From JBKHYJ01 sp046565505 (GTDB lineage: Bacteria > Acidobacteriota > Blastocatellia > UBA7656), in contig JBKHYJ010000054.1 of assembly GCA_046565505.1 (NCBI GenBank), positions 1 to 64,000 on the forward strand: a stretch of DNA of 64,000 nucleotides, in the 5' to 3' direction. Both the position numbers and the translations under genes were made by a program. Below, piece after piece: positions 17,040 to 23,809 of the stretch. Position 1 is the stretch's first letter. Every line of letters starts with the position of its first letter. Under the pieces are notes generated by a model. The model saw only the letters and a program-made list of their open reading frames with translations, ran no database searches and was not told the origin of the DNA.

Positions 17040-17484
17040 GAGCGAGAACGATTGTTACTGGGGGAATATTGGTCGCTCTGATGATAATCACCGCCGAAGG
17101 TTTAAAATTCAGAGCAGGCAAGCGAAACACGCGAAAGCAAGCTAAACGGGCATCTGGTGAGTAAATCGCGCCTAGGAGCTGGAATGGAATTTCTCTATCT
17201 CCTTGATTCTATGGGATTGGGTTGAATCGCCCCCTTCCCCCTTTTCCAGGGGATTGAGAGCCTTGTAAGGCATTTTGTACCAGCTTCTTACTCCTAATTT
17301 CCTGGCCCTTATCCTTGATTCTAATGGGTTAATCTGGATTTCAGCATCCAAAGAGAGTAAGGGGGAGTAAAAGGAAGAAAAAGCGTAGCCAAAACTTCTA
17401 GTATCACTTTTGACATTAAGATAACTCCTTCTAAAATAGTTCGCAGGAATCAACCTCAGTCACCTGAGTATCGGAGATTGTTTG
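17040..17484 (+). other. Non-coding gap with pyrimidine-rich motif
   Basis: No convincing gene is seen in these 445 bp. Frames at 16909-17145 (+) and 17172-17453 (-) lack start signals. The gap contains CCCCCTTCCCCCTT at 17230-17243, repeated exactly at 23438-23451, and two copies of TCCTTGATTCTA (17200-17212 and 17311-17323 approximately). It probably carries regulatory sites for the gene at 17485. Confidence 0.4.
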
Positions 17485-18252
17485 ATGAGGCTTGCTATTG
17501 GAGATTACGAGAAGGCTAATCGCACATCATCCAAAACCCGTGCTAGGTATCTCTTTCTCAAGGCTATTGATATATGCGAACCCAGAGTCTTGAGTGATCT
17601 ATTAGAAGGTGAGCCTAGCCAATTATTCAGTAGACTCCCTGCTGAAATTGGACAGGGCCTAACGTGCTCGTCATTAACTCAAAGCCCATGCACCTTACCC
17701 TTGGCCCGCGCATTGGTTAACTGGGCAAAGAAGTGGCACCTTAAAGAGGATTGGTTTATAGACCAAGCGATTCATGTACTTCAACTCTGGGCGTGGTCTC
17801 CGCCCCCTGAGGAAGAAATTGATGTTGATTGGGCCTCTCCTGTTTCGCTTGCGACGATTACGACCGATGAAGAGATGCGCTTCAGTTTTGAACATCGGGG
17901 TGGCGACCTTGCTATACAAACGAGAAGCGAGATCAAGAACGATATCCGGAAAGCTTTTGATAAGAAACTTGAATCCTACCTTGAACGGATGAAGGCCCTC
18001 GCCAACGAACGCGGTTACCTATCTGCGCTGAAGAAGTACAAATTCACTCACTTCGAGATGTTAGCTAGATACCAGGTGCAGGGTTGGACTCACAAAAGAA
18101 TAGCTGCCGAGTACGACTATAATGATTCTATCAGCGTGGCCCACATAATTCCGAAGATTGCTGAGTTCATCGGACTAACCTTGCGAGAAGGCCGGGGTAA
18201 GCGAGGAAAAGATACAAAGCCTCGCACTAGGCGGTCTCCGCGTTCCACATAG
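17485..18252 (+). CDS. Unknown protein with C-terminal helix-turn-helix
   Basis: A 255-residue protein; ATG 17485 is favoured over TTG 17482 because GGAGA sits at good spacing. The N-terminal half is helical and Trp-rich (WHLKEDWF, LQLWAWSPPPEEE). A long charged helix follows (about 150-195, coiled-coil-like). The C-terminal 70 residues contain a sigma-region-4-like helix-turn-helix (YQVQGWTHKRIAAEYDYNDS) and a basic tail (KRGKDTKPRTRRSPRS). DNA binding is likely. It lies directly upstream of the DUF3987-like gene and could regulate or assist replication. Family not recognised. Confidence 0.65.
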   Translation: MRLAIGDYEKANRTSSKTRARYLFLKAIDICEPRVLSDLLEGEPSQLFSRLPAEIGQGLTCSSLTQSPCTLPLARALVNWAKKWHLKEDWFIDQAIHVLQLWAWSPPPEEEIDVDWASPVSLATITTDEEMRFSFEHRGGDLAIQTRSEIKNDIRKAFDKKLESYLERMKALANERGYLSALKKYKFTHFEMLARYQVQGWTHKRIAAEYDYNDSISVAHIIPKIAEFIGLTLREGRGKRGKDTKPRTRRSPRST

Positions 18253-18553
18253 CTACCCCTTATCACTTTCAATCTTAAAATCCCCACAAGCAAACAACTT
18301 ACTTTCCTTAAAAACCTGATCCTGGGCGTTTTCTGTTCAACGATCATATTTGTTGGTTCAAATCCATGACAAGATTATGGGGCGGGAAAAAGAAATTAAG
18401 GAGGCGCTCAGAAAGTTTTGATTGAAAGTAGATTTTAACGTTTTGCTATAGGTCCATATCTACAAAAAGGGGTGGGTCAAGAAAGGGATAAAAAAGTCTG
18501 TCGAGGCCATTCTCGTGGTCTGCGCCGGGCTATAACTGAGGAAAAGGAGAAGA
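18253..18553 (+). other. Non-coding gap before the DUF3987-like gene
   Basis: A 301-bp A+T-rich stretch. Only frames under 20 codons are seen. A hairpin pairing GGCCA with TGGTC near 18507-18523 and purine-rich runs lie just before the ribosome-binding site. Probably the promoter and leader for the next gene. Confidence 0.35.
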
Positions 18554-19873
18554 ATGAATATCTTTGATACTAGTTTAGATAATGCTCCGCGACTTCCGGG
18601 TCCAGTACCCAAGTTGACAAGGATCGAGGAGCCTAAATGTGAAGGAGAGGCCCCCATTGCCACCGGAGACTTCATAACCGATTACGTCAAATACGCTGAC
18701 GTTATTGAAGCTCCACCGGAGGCGCATGAAGCGGTTGCAATATCACTTCTTGCCGCCGTATTGAATGAGAAGGTCCATATAGAATATGGAGAGTTGAAGG
18801 CTCCGCTCGACCTTTGGATACTACTTCTCTCCACTAGTGGATTTGGGCGTAACACTCTTGTCAGTCTAACTAAATCTATTTTGCAGAGTTCCGGCGTAAA
18901 AGTGGTACGCAATACTATGTGGGGGAGTCGGGAAAACGTTTTCCAAAGTTTTGCTCAAGAGCCTTTTGGGTTATTCGTGTGGCCCGAACTTTCCAGCATT
19001 ATGAAAAAACTGTCTGACGCGAAATTCGGAGGGGTGAAGGAATGGATTACAGACCTTTATGATAACTGGGACATTCCAAGCAGTATTACCTATCGCGAGA
19101 CCGGAAAGAAGTCAGACACGCCACCAATCATCTTCAAGCATGCGCCACGAATTAATCTCCTGGCCACTAGCTCGTTGGATTGGTTTGTGAATTGCCTTGA
19201 CCAAGATGACACAACGGGAGGCTTTATCCCGCGCTGGGTAATGGTCAAGCTAAAGGACCCAAAACGATTAATTCCAAAGCCAAAGCCAACGAATAAGAGT
19301 CTCATTGGTGACCTTGCTGCTCATCTTCGTTTAGCTAGTGAGTTAGAAGGAGTGGCGGATTTCTCCGAGGTTGAAGACTTATATGCTGAGTGGTATGAAG
19401 CTGCCCATGGAAGGTTTAAGGCACAACCCAACGAAGCCCTCGCAATGCCATTCTACAGACGAATGAGAGTTCAGATTCTCAAGTTCGCGGTTGTCTATGA
19501 GGTTTCCCGCTCATTGGGGTTGCAGGTGTCAAGAGAAGCGATGGGAAGAGCTATTGAGATGATGGGTAAGATCGAGTCAGCCATCTTCGAGTTACTGACG
19601 ACTGGGATGACCAGGGAGGGTTCAGAGGTTGATAAGATTGCCGAGCAAGTGAAGGCGGCAGGACCCGAAGGAATCTCAAAGGCTATTTTGACCAGAGCAA
19701 CTCAGCATCTTCAGAAGCACGAGCGCGATGGTCGAATCTCAACTCTAGTGTCGGGAGAAATAATCTACCCATTCAACATCCCAACCGAGGGGAGACCGGC
19801 GCAAGTTTTTGTGTATAAGGATTGGGTAGAGGAGTTCCGGGAGAGGAATCTGCCCCCGAAGAAATCTGATTGA
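18554..19873 (+). CDS. DUF3987-like replication/helicase-type protein
   Basis: A 439-residue protein resembling DUF3987 proteins of phages and plasmids, which are usually primase/helicase partners. The N-terminal 60 residues are polar. The P-loop position carries STSGFGRNT (about 93-101), with Arg in place of the Walker A Lys. A Walker-B-like FGLFVWPELSSI follows at about residues 137-148, then a sensor-like NLLATSSLDWF. The last 90 residues look like a winged helix (GISKAILTRATQHLQKH). ATG 18554 is preceded by AAGGAGAAG. It is probably the element's replication protein, but whether it hydrolyses ATP is doubtful given the altered P-loop. Confidence 0.75.
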   Translation: MNIFDTSLDNAPRLPGPVPKLTRIEEPKCEGEAPIATGDFITDYVKYADVIEAPPEAHEAVAISLLAAVLNEKVHIEYGELKAPLDLWILLLSTSGFGRNTLVSLTKSILQSSGVKVVRNTMWGSRENVFQSFAQEPFGLFVWPELSSIMKKLSDAKFGGVKEWITDLYDNWDIPSSITYRETGKKSDTPPIIFKHAPRINLLATSSLDWFVNCLDQDDTTGGFIPRWVMVKLKDPKRLIPKPKPTNKSLIGDLAAHLRLASELEGVADFSEVEDLYAEWYEAAHGRFKAQPNEALAMPFYRRMRVQILKFAVVYEVSRSLGLQVSREAMGRAIEMMGKIESAIFELLTTGMTREGSEVDKIAEQVKAAGPEGISKAILTRATQHLQKHERDGRISTLVSGEIIYPFNIPTEGRPAQVFVYKDWVEEFRERNLPPKKSD

Positions 19874-19892
19874 ACCACTTATTTCACTTCTT

Positions 19893-20079
19893 TCAGCTTC
19901 CTTCAAGGGCTGATTTGAAGAAAGTTTGGCGGGGTAGGAGAGGGTAAGTGATAGATAATGAATAGTTTATATATTTTTTCATTACTTCCTTCACTTCCTT
20001 CTTACCCTGCCTGTCTTTCTCACACCAGATGGAAAGAGAGACACGGGCTAGTAGAATGAAGGAAGAAGAAGGAAGCTGA
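19893..20079. repeat. Cluster of CTTCCTTC repeats in both orientations
   Basis: CTTCCTTC occurs at 19897-19904, 19985-19992 and 19994-20001, and its complement at 20058-20065 and 20068-20075. The outer copies form a 12-bp exact inverted repeat (19893-19904 with 20068-20079). The two central copies are a tandem ACTTCCTTC. Between them lies an A+T-rich stretch (19958-19983) flanked by AGGGTAAG and CTTACCCT. Repeats next to an A+T-rich stretch and a replication-type gene resemble an origin with protein-binding iterons; this is an inference. Confidence 0.5.
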
Positions 20080-20101
20080 CCCTGAAGGAGGGTCTTGTTG
20101 A

Positions 20102-20242
20102 GTGGTCAAAGGAACCCAAAAGAATCCAGCCTCAATCTTCAAATGGTCCCGTTGTCCCAAAGATGCAGTTACCTACCTAGAGGATAAGCTAGTCTGTAAG
20201 GGCCATTCAGTCAAGGAAGTTGCCCCGGCGGGATTGTTCTAG
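20102..20242 (+). CDS. Possible 46-residue Cys-containing protein
   Basis: GTG 20102 is preceded by GGAGGG. The product has a basic N-terminus, then SRCPKDAVTYLEDKLVCKGH with two Cys and one His, and ends VAPAGLF. Its composition looks coding. The last codons are part of an imperfect direct repeat found again just after the REC-Mrr gene. Function unknown. Confidence 0.4.
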   Translation: MVKGTQKNPASIFKWSRCPKDAVTYLEDKLVCKGHSVKEVAPAGLF

Positions 20243-21388
20243 ATGTGTGAACTGTAGAAGCTCTTATTCTTAGTGTAAAATAATTCGCATTTTATAGTAG
20301 TTACTTTTGTTGATCGGGAGCAGTTGAGAGGGTATTACTCTAATGCGCTTTATCGTTTTTACGCTTTTGCTGTTGATTCCAGTTTTAATACTGGTTGTAC
20401 CTTTATTACTGAGGCTTTTCTTAACCCTGAGAACAAAAGACGAGAACAAAATTCCGCCTAGAGAAAAATACGAAGACATAGATGGTATTACTAGAGGCAT
20501 TATCCAAACAGAACCTAGTGAAACAATACTAGTTGTCGAGGATAATCGTGATTCTCGTAACATTCTTACAAAGCTGTTGCAGATGTCAGGATATGAAGCT
20601 ATCTCTGCTGTTGATGGGGTTGATGCTTTAGAATATATATCGAGACAAAAACCTGATCTAGTTATTACTGATATAAATATGCCCCGCATGGACGGAATAG
20701 AGTTGATAAAAAGGCTTAGACGAGATAGGAAGACAGCAGACATACCTGTACTGGCTGTTACAGCTTTTGGATCTATTGTAGCGCGGGAGGCTATAGAAGC
20801 AGGCGCAGACGCATCTGCTGAAAAACCGTTTGATTCTGATAAGTTTCTTTTAACCGCTAGATCAATAATTGCGCGTTCTTCTCGGACACCAACGCAACAG
20901 GATAAAGGGCCAGAACCTGATCTGATAGTACCTGTTAAGAAATCAATAGCTCTAGTAAATGAGCGTCTTGCTCATCACTTCCAAAACGACCCCGAAGCTC
21001 TGCGAAGGATTGACCCCTTCATATTTGAAAGAGTTGTTGCAGAACTTTTTGAAGACGAAGGATATGAAGTAGTCGTAACACAGCCGAGGGCAGATGGAGG
21101 TAAGGATATTTATGTTTACAAGAAAGACCCGGTAACCAATCTAATGCTTCTGGTGGAGTGCAAGCGATACACCCCGCCAAATAAGGTTAGTGTAGAAACA
21201 ACCCGTCAACTATATGGAGTTGTCCAGCAGGAGCGAGCTAATGCTGGTATTATCGTTACTACTTCTTACTTCACTAAGCCCGCTAAGGACTTTGCCAATG
21301 GCGTTCCTTATCAATTATTCTTAATAGATTTTGATTATCTTTCTCAATGGCTCAATAAGAAAAAGTAGTCGCCCCCAGATTGTTCTAG
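20232..21388 (+). repeat. Direct repeat bracketing the REC-Mrr gene
   Basis: GATTGTTCTAG occurs at 20232-20242 and at 21378-21388, each preceded by a GCCCC-containing stretch. Both copies can be read as the end of a small protein (VAPAGLF stop and VAPRLF stop). The REC-Mrr gene lies exactly between them, which suggests a module inserted into, or duplicated at, the 3' end of the small gene. Confidence 0.45.
20343..21368 (+). CDS. Membrane-anchored receiver domain fused to Mrr-type endonuclease
   Basis: A 341-residue protein with three parts. Residues 4-28 are one very hydrophobic helix followed by Arg/Lys, placing the rest in the cytoplasm. Residues 60-178 are a response-regulator receiver domain with all key residues: E66/D67, phospho-acceptor D110 (VITDINMP), T140 and K161 (EKPF). 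Residues 222-335 match the Mrr catalytic domain of type IV restriction enzymes: FERVVAELFEDEGY, D255 (GGKDI), E272-x-K274 (VECKRY) and Q289. All nuclease residues appear intact. GAGAGGG lies 11 bp before ATG. Codon use is more A+T-rich than the element average. No histidine kinase is nearby, so a host kinase may provide the signal. A phosphorylation-gated DNA-cleaving defence protein is inferred. Confidence 0.88.
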   Translation: MRFIVFTLLLLIPVLILVVPLLLRLFLTLRTKDENKIPPREKYEDIDGITRGIIQTEPSETILVVEDNRDSRNILTKLLQMSGYEAISAVDGVDALEYISRQKPDLVITDINMPRMDGIELIKRLRRDRKTADIPVLAVTAFGSIVAREAIEAGADASAEKPFDSDKFLLTARSIIARSSRTPTQQDKGPEPDLIVPVKKSIALVNERLAHHFQNDPEALRRIDPFIFERVVAELFEDEGYEVVVTQPRADGGKDIYVYKKDPVTNLMLLVECKRYTPPNKVSVETTRQLYGVVQQERANAGIIVTTSYFTKPAKDFANGVPYQLFLIDFDYLSQWLNKKK

Positions 21389-21461
21389 TGCATAGGAGTT
21401 TTATATTCTGTCAGGCATAAGATAATATCTTCGTCTTTGGTTCCAGGAACTAGACAATCTT

Positions 21462-22049
21462 GTGGATAATACAGTTACTTACATAAATATTACTGCCGCA
21501 GCGTTGCTAACTGAGTTATTACTTAGCATCATAATGTTCGTAGGGGCCTGGATTATCACTGAGGCCACAGCAAGTAGAGAACCACCCCGGAACTTACTGA
21601 TACTCGTATGGTGGATATTTATGTCTGCCTTACTCAGTCTTGGTGTACTAATTTTTTCCGGTGAGTTTTCTGCAATATGGAAGCCCCTTTTTGGTAAGGA
21701 TATGCTATCACCAACGATTGGTTCTTCCTTGGCACTTCACATTATGTTTTTCTCTAACATATTTTGTATCTTTGGTTTGGTTCAAGCCACTGGAGGAAGC
21801 TATTCAAGTTCTTTTAGTCCGCTTTACTTTATCTTACCTGCCTTAGCAATTTTTCTTAGAGAATCTTTCTTTTGGATCGCCATTTATGTTGTGATTGTAG
21901 CTTGTCTAGTTACACTTCAGCTAAGAGAGGTTACTTACCATCCTAGCGGGCTTAGAGAAATTGAACCGGCAAGAAAAGCTTACTGGTTTATCTCAATTTC
22001 TTGCCTAGTTCTTACAACAGTTATCGCATATGTTACTAGACCTATATAG
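21462..22049 (+). CDS. Polytopic membrane protein next to REC-Mrr
   Basis: A 195-residue protein starting at GTG 21462, with five or six hydrophobic helices (about 12-34, 45-66, 87-107, 118-152, 172-191). Charged loops are short and no enzymatic motif is seen. It starts 93 bp after the REC-Mrr gene on the same strand and shares its A+T-rich composition, so the two may be co-transferred or co-expressed. It could anchor, sense for, or regulate the nuclease protein, or be an unrelated cargo gene. Family not recognised. Confidence 0.6.
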   Translation: MDNTVTYINITAAALLTELLLSIIMFVGAWIITEATASREPPRNLLILVWWIFMSALLSLGVLIFSGEFSAIWKPLFGKDMLSPTIGSSLALHIMFFSNIFCIFGLVQATGGSYSSSFSPLYFILPALAIFLRESFFWIAIYVVIVACLVTLQLREVTYHPSGLREIEPARKAYWFISISCLVLTTVIAYVTRPI

Positions 22050-22395
22050 TTGATCGTCTCTTTTATCCACACAACTATTTCCTACCAACCTGCTATATTA
22101 AGTAATATATCTCACCATTTAAAAAATGAACTCTCTTATCAATATCCTCGCCTATCTGGGCCATTCGAGTGAGTGTTGCCGGGCAGAGAAAATTTACCTC
22201 TATAGTAGTTATGATGAGAGCTACTGTATGAAATGTTATAAGAGTACCAAGCGTTATAATCTCAAAGTCTGAATATTTATACACTCTCCCCCTGCAACGC
22301 CGCAGAGCCAATCTCCAGGGCTTGCTTTTTTGGAGCGCACTATGAACTTTAATTTGCGAGCAGGGAGTCAAGGAGGGGGAAGGGGTCTAAAAAAA
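22050..22395. other. Gap between membrane protein and XRE gene
   Basis: A 346-bp A+T-rich stretch between convergent genes. A 48-codon frame at 22126-22272 (+) with several Cys and Tyr has no ribosome-binding site, and a minus-strand frame at 22093-22371 looks spurious. A purine run AGGGGGAAGGGG at 22374-22385 resembles, in reverse, the pyrimidine motif at 17230 and 23438. Nothing firm is seen. Confidence 0.35.
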
Positions 22396-22635
22396 TCATT
22401 CCTTTGCTTTCTTCTTACTCCCCTCCTTCTCATCAACCATCACAATCAAATCAGCGGGAGAGCATTCTAAAGCCTCACACAAAGGAATAAGGGTCTTCCA
22501 TTGAATGCCCTTCGTCCTCTGCTTCCTCAGCCTCACAAGCGCAGACTCGTCAATGCCCGTTTGGTGTGAGAGCCAGTAGGCGGACTTCCCCCGCTCCTTC
22601 AATACCCTGTCAATCTGAAGCTCGATTGTTTTCAT
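22396..22635 (-). CDS. Small XRE-family repressor
   Basis: A 79-residue Cro/C1-type helix-turn-helix protein of the small single-domain kind (LQIDRVLKERGKSAYWLSHQ, then GIDESALVRLRKQ, and CEALECSPADLIVMV), with a basic Lys/Glu tail. It is divergent from the HNH operon. Its own promoter contains a palindrome that overlaps the -35 box. It is the best candidate for a master repressor of the right-hand operon, by analogy with phage repressors. Confidence 0.88.
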   Translation of the reverse strand: MKTIELQIDRVLKERGKSAYWLSHQTGIDESALVRLRKQRTKGIQWKTLIPLCEALECSPADLIVMVDEKEGSKKKAKE

Positions 22636-22658
22636 ACCTCGTCGCCTCCATCATGGCC

Positions 22659-22733
22659 ACCTTATCACTACCTGAAATAAAAGTCAACCGGACTTATTAT
22701 TATCCTTGACATAAATATCCAGCATGATATAAT
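22659..22733. promoter_or_regulatory. Divergent promoters with shared palindromic operator
   Basis: Rightward: TTGACA (22706-22711), 16 bp, TATAAT (22728-22733), perfect in both boxes. Leftward, for the XRE gene: TTGACT (complement of 22682-22687), 17 bp, TAAGGT (complement of 22659-22664). Between and overlapping them is the palindrome AAGTC-aaccg-GACTT (22681-22695), flanked by A+T-rich arms. It overlaps the XRE -35 box and lies just upstream of the rightward -35 box, so the small XRE protein could control both. Confidence 0.75.
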
Positions 22734-22739
22734 CTCTAT

Positions 22740-22871
22740 ATCGTTTAATGGTTGTTTGAATTCGTAAGCAGGCCGAAAGGCGAGTCGTTAAAAGGTAAAG
22801 GCTCAAGTGCTGCTAACACCTGAGCCTTGAATATCCCCCTGTTTCAGCAGGGAGAAAGGTTGTTCAAACCA
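22740..22871 (+). ncRNA. Structured RNA leader with closing stem and three hairpins
   Basis: Starting about seven bases after the TATAAT box, the transcript can form a closing stem (GTTTGAA 22754-22760 with TTCAAAC 22863-22869). Inside it are a GCC-GAAA-GGC tetraloop hairpin (22772-22781), an 8-bp hairpin (AAGGCTCA 22798-22805 with TGAGCCTT 22821-22828), and a 5-bp hairpin (CCCTG 22837-22841 with CAGGG 22848-22852). The closing stem ends two bases before ATG 22872. This multi-branched layout resembles a riboswitch or a free small RNA. No known class was recognised; folding is by eye only. Confidence 0.5.
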
Positions 22872-23141
22872 ATGAGAGAATACAACACCTTCCTAGAGAA
22901 TGTCTATTCGGACGAATCCATCCCGGACTACCTAGAGGACATTGACGATGTTCAACGCTTAATAGCTGAAGAAGGCTACCAGGAATTCTCAACCGAGCTT
23001 GAATCTGAATTAGATGAGCAACAGGCTTGGAATGACTCCAAAGAAGTAAATGGAATCCTTATCAAGAAGGCTTGCGAGCATTCAGGCTGCCCACACTTCA
23101 AATGCAGCAAAGGGTTACGGATTGGGGGTATCGAGATATGA
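22872..23141 (+). CDS. Unknown acidic protein with C-terminal Cys/His cluster
   Basis: An 89-residue protein from ATG 22872 (a TTG at 22827 would place the start inside the leader hairpin and lacks a ribosome-binding site). The first 60 residues are acidic and helical (PDYLEDIDDVQRLIAEEGY). The C-terminus has C-x4-C-x4-C spacing with His (CEHSGCPHFKCSKG), a probable metal site. Its stop overlaps the HNH gene's start (ATGA at 23138-23141). It could be a partner or inhibitor of the HNH protein, but no function is known. Confidence 0.6.
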   Translation: MREYNTFLENVYSDESIPDYLEDIDDVQRLIAEEGYQEFSTELESELDEQQAWNDSKEVNGILIKKACEHSGCPHFKCSKGLRIGGIEI

Positions 23142-23407
23142 TTATCTGTTACCTCTGCCGCAACCCCATCGCCGCACAAGAAGAGATTGAATACCACCAC
23201 CCTACTTACAGGAGCAGGGGAGGCAAAGAAGTCTTCCCCTGTCACAAGAGATGCCACCGGGCGCACCACCAGAGCAAAGGTGATTTCCGAGCCTGGGGCA
23301 AGCTCAGTTCACTAACCCGCGCTTGGTCGTTCAATCTCCTGAATGTTCGCAGCCACCCCGCATACGAGTTTGACAGGAGCTATTACCTCACTCTGTATGC
23401 GCGCTGA
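23138..23407 (+). CDS. Small HNH-type nuclease-like protein
   Basis: An 89-residue protein starting at ATG 23138, overlapping the previous stop. It has an HNH-like zinc core: CYLC near the N-terminus, HH in EYHHPTYRSRGG, then CHKRCHRAHHQ. The order C-x2-C, H-H, C-x3-C-H with a following His matches HNH endonucleases with structural zinc. The C-terminal 40 residues are not conserved in my recollection. It may cut phage or host DNA, or serve in packaging or mobility as HNH proteins do in phages. Confidence 0.75.
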   Translation: MIICYLCRNPIAAQEEIEYHHPTYRSRGGKEVFPCHKRCHRAHHQSKGDFRAWGKLSSLTRAWSFNLLNVRSHPAYEFDRSYYLTLYAR

Positions 23408-23464
23408 TTAGGGCAAGGGGGTAGGAGAGATTCTTATCCCCCTTCCCCCTTGATGGAGGGTTCT

Positions 23465-23809
23465 ATGAAAGCACAAAGACAAATAATCTCGGAAGAGGAA
23501 GCAACCAGATTCCGGCGCGAAGATATTCTTTACCTCGCCGGTAGGAGGATGGTGGATGAGCACCGGGTGGCACAGGAGCTATTCGGAGTCAGCTTCTATG
23601 ACCTCACCTACTCACAAGCAGAGCAGATGCAAGAGCACCTCAGAGCCTTACCACAGCCTAGTGTAGGACACTTCCACACCTGCTTTAGCTGCTACAAGTC
23701 ATTTTCTTGTGTCTGTATCAGCAACAAGGATTCAGAGACGGGAGAGTGCTTCCATTGTCGAGAGGGGATTTCCTTAACGGCACATCTCTACAGGAAGGGG
23801 GCGAGGTGA
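23465..23809 (+). CDS. Unknown protein with Cys-rich zinc-finger-like end
   Basis: A 114-residue protein from ATG 23465 (GGAGGG just upstream). The N-terminal half is helical and charged (ISEEEATRFRREDILYLAG). The C-terminal third has five Cys and two His in the pattern of a zinc finger (HTCFSCYKSFSCVC, ETGECFHCREG). The stop codon overlaps the next start. The 57-bp gap upstream carries an AAGGGGG hairpin. Probably DNA- or protein-binding; function unknown. Confidence 0.6.
   Translation: MKAQRQIISEEEATRFRREDILYLAGRRMVDEHRVAQELFGVSFYDLTYSQAEQMQEHLRALPQPSVGHFHTCFSCYKSFSCVCISNKDSETGECFHCREGISLTAHLYRKGAR

Noticed and set aside
17230..17243. CRISPR or short tandem repeat array in the element
   Set aside because: Only two exact copies over 6 kb with no regular spacing or spacers.
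17172..17453. 93-codon minus-strand frame in the 17-kb gap
   Set aside because: No start signal and no protein-like pattern.
22126..22272. 48-codon plus-strand frame with several Cys and Tyr
   Set aside because: No ribosome-binding site and no recognisable motif; kept only as a remark for the gap.
22093..22371. 92-codon minus-strand frame
   Set aside because: Composition is not coding-like and it lacks a start signal.
22754..22871. Possible tRNA-like structure (TTCAAAC resembles a T-loop and GCCGAAAGGC a D-arm)
   Set aside because: No acceptor stem, anticodon arm or T-arm can be formed around these parts; the TTCAAAC pairs better as a closing stem.
22740..22871. Retron-type RNA upstream of the HNH operon
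   Set aside because: No reverse transcriptase gene is present in the element.
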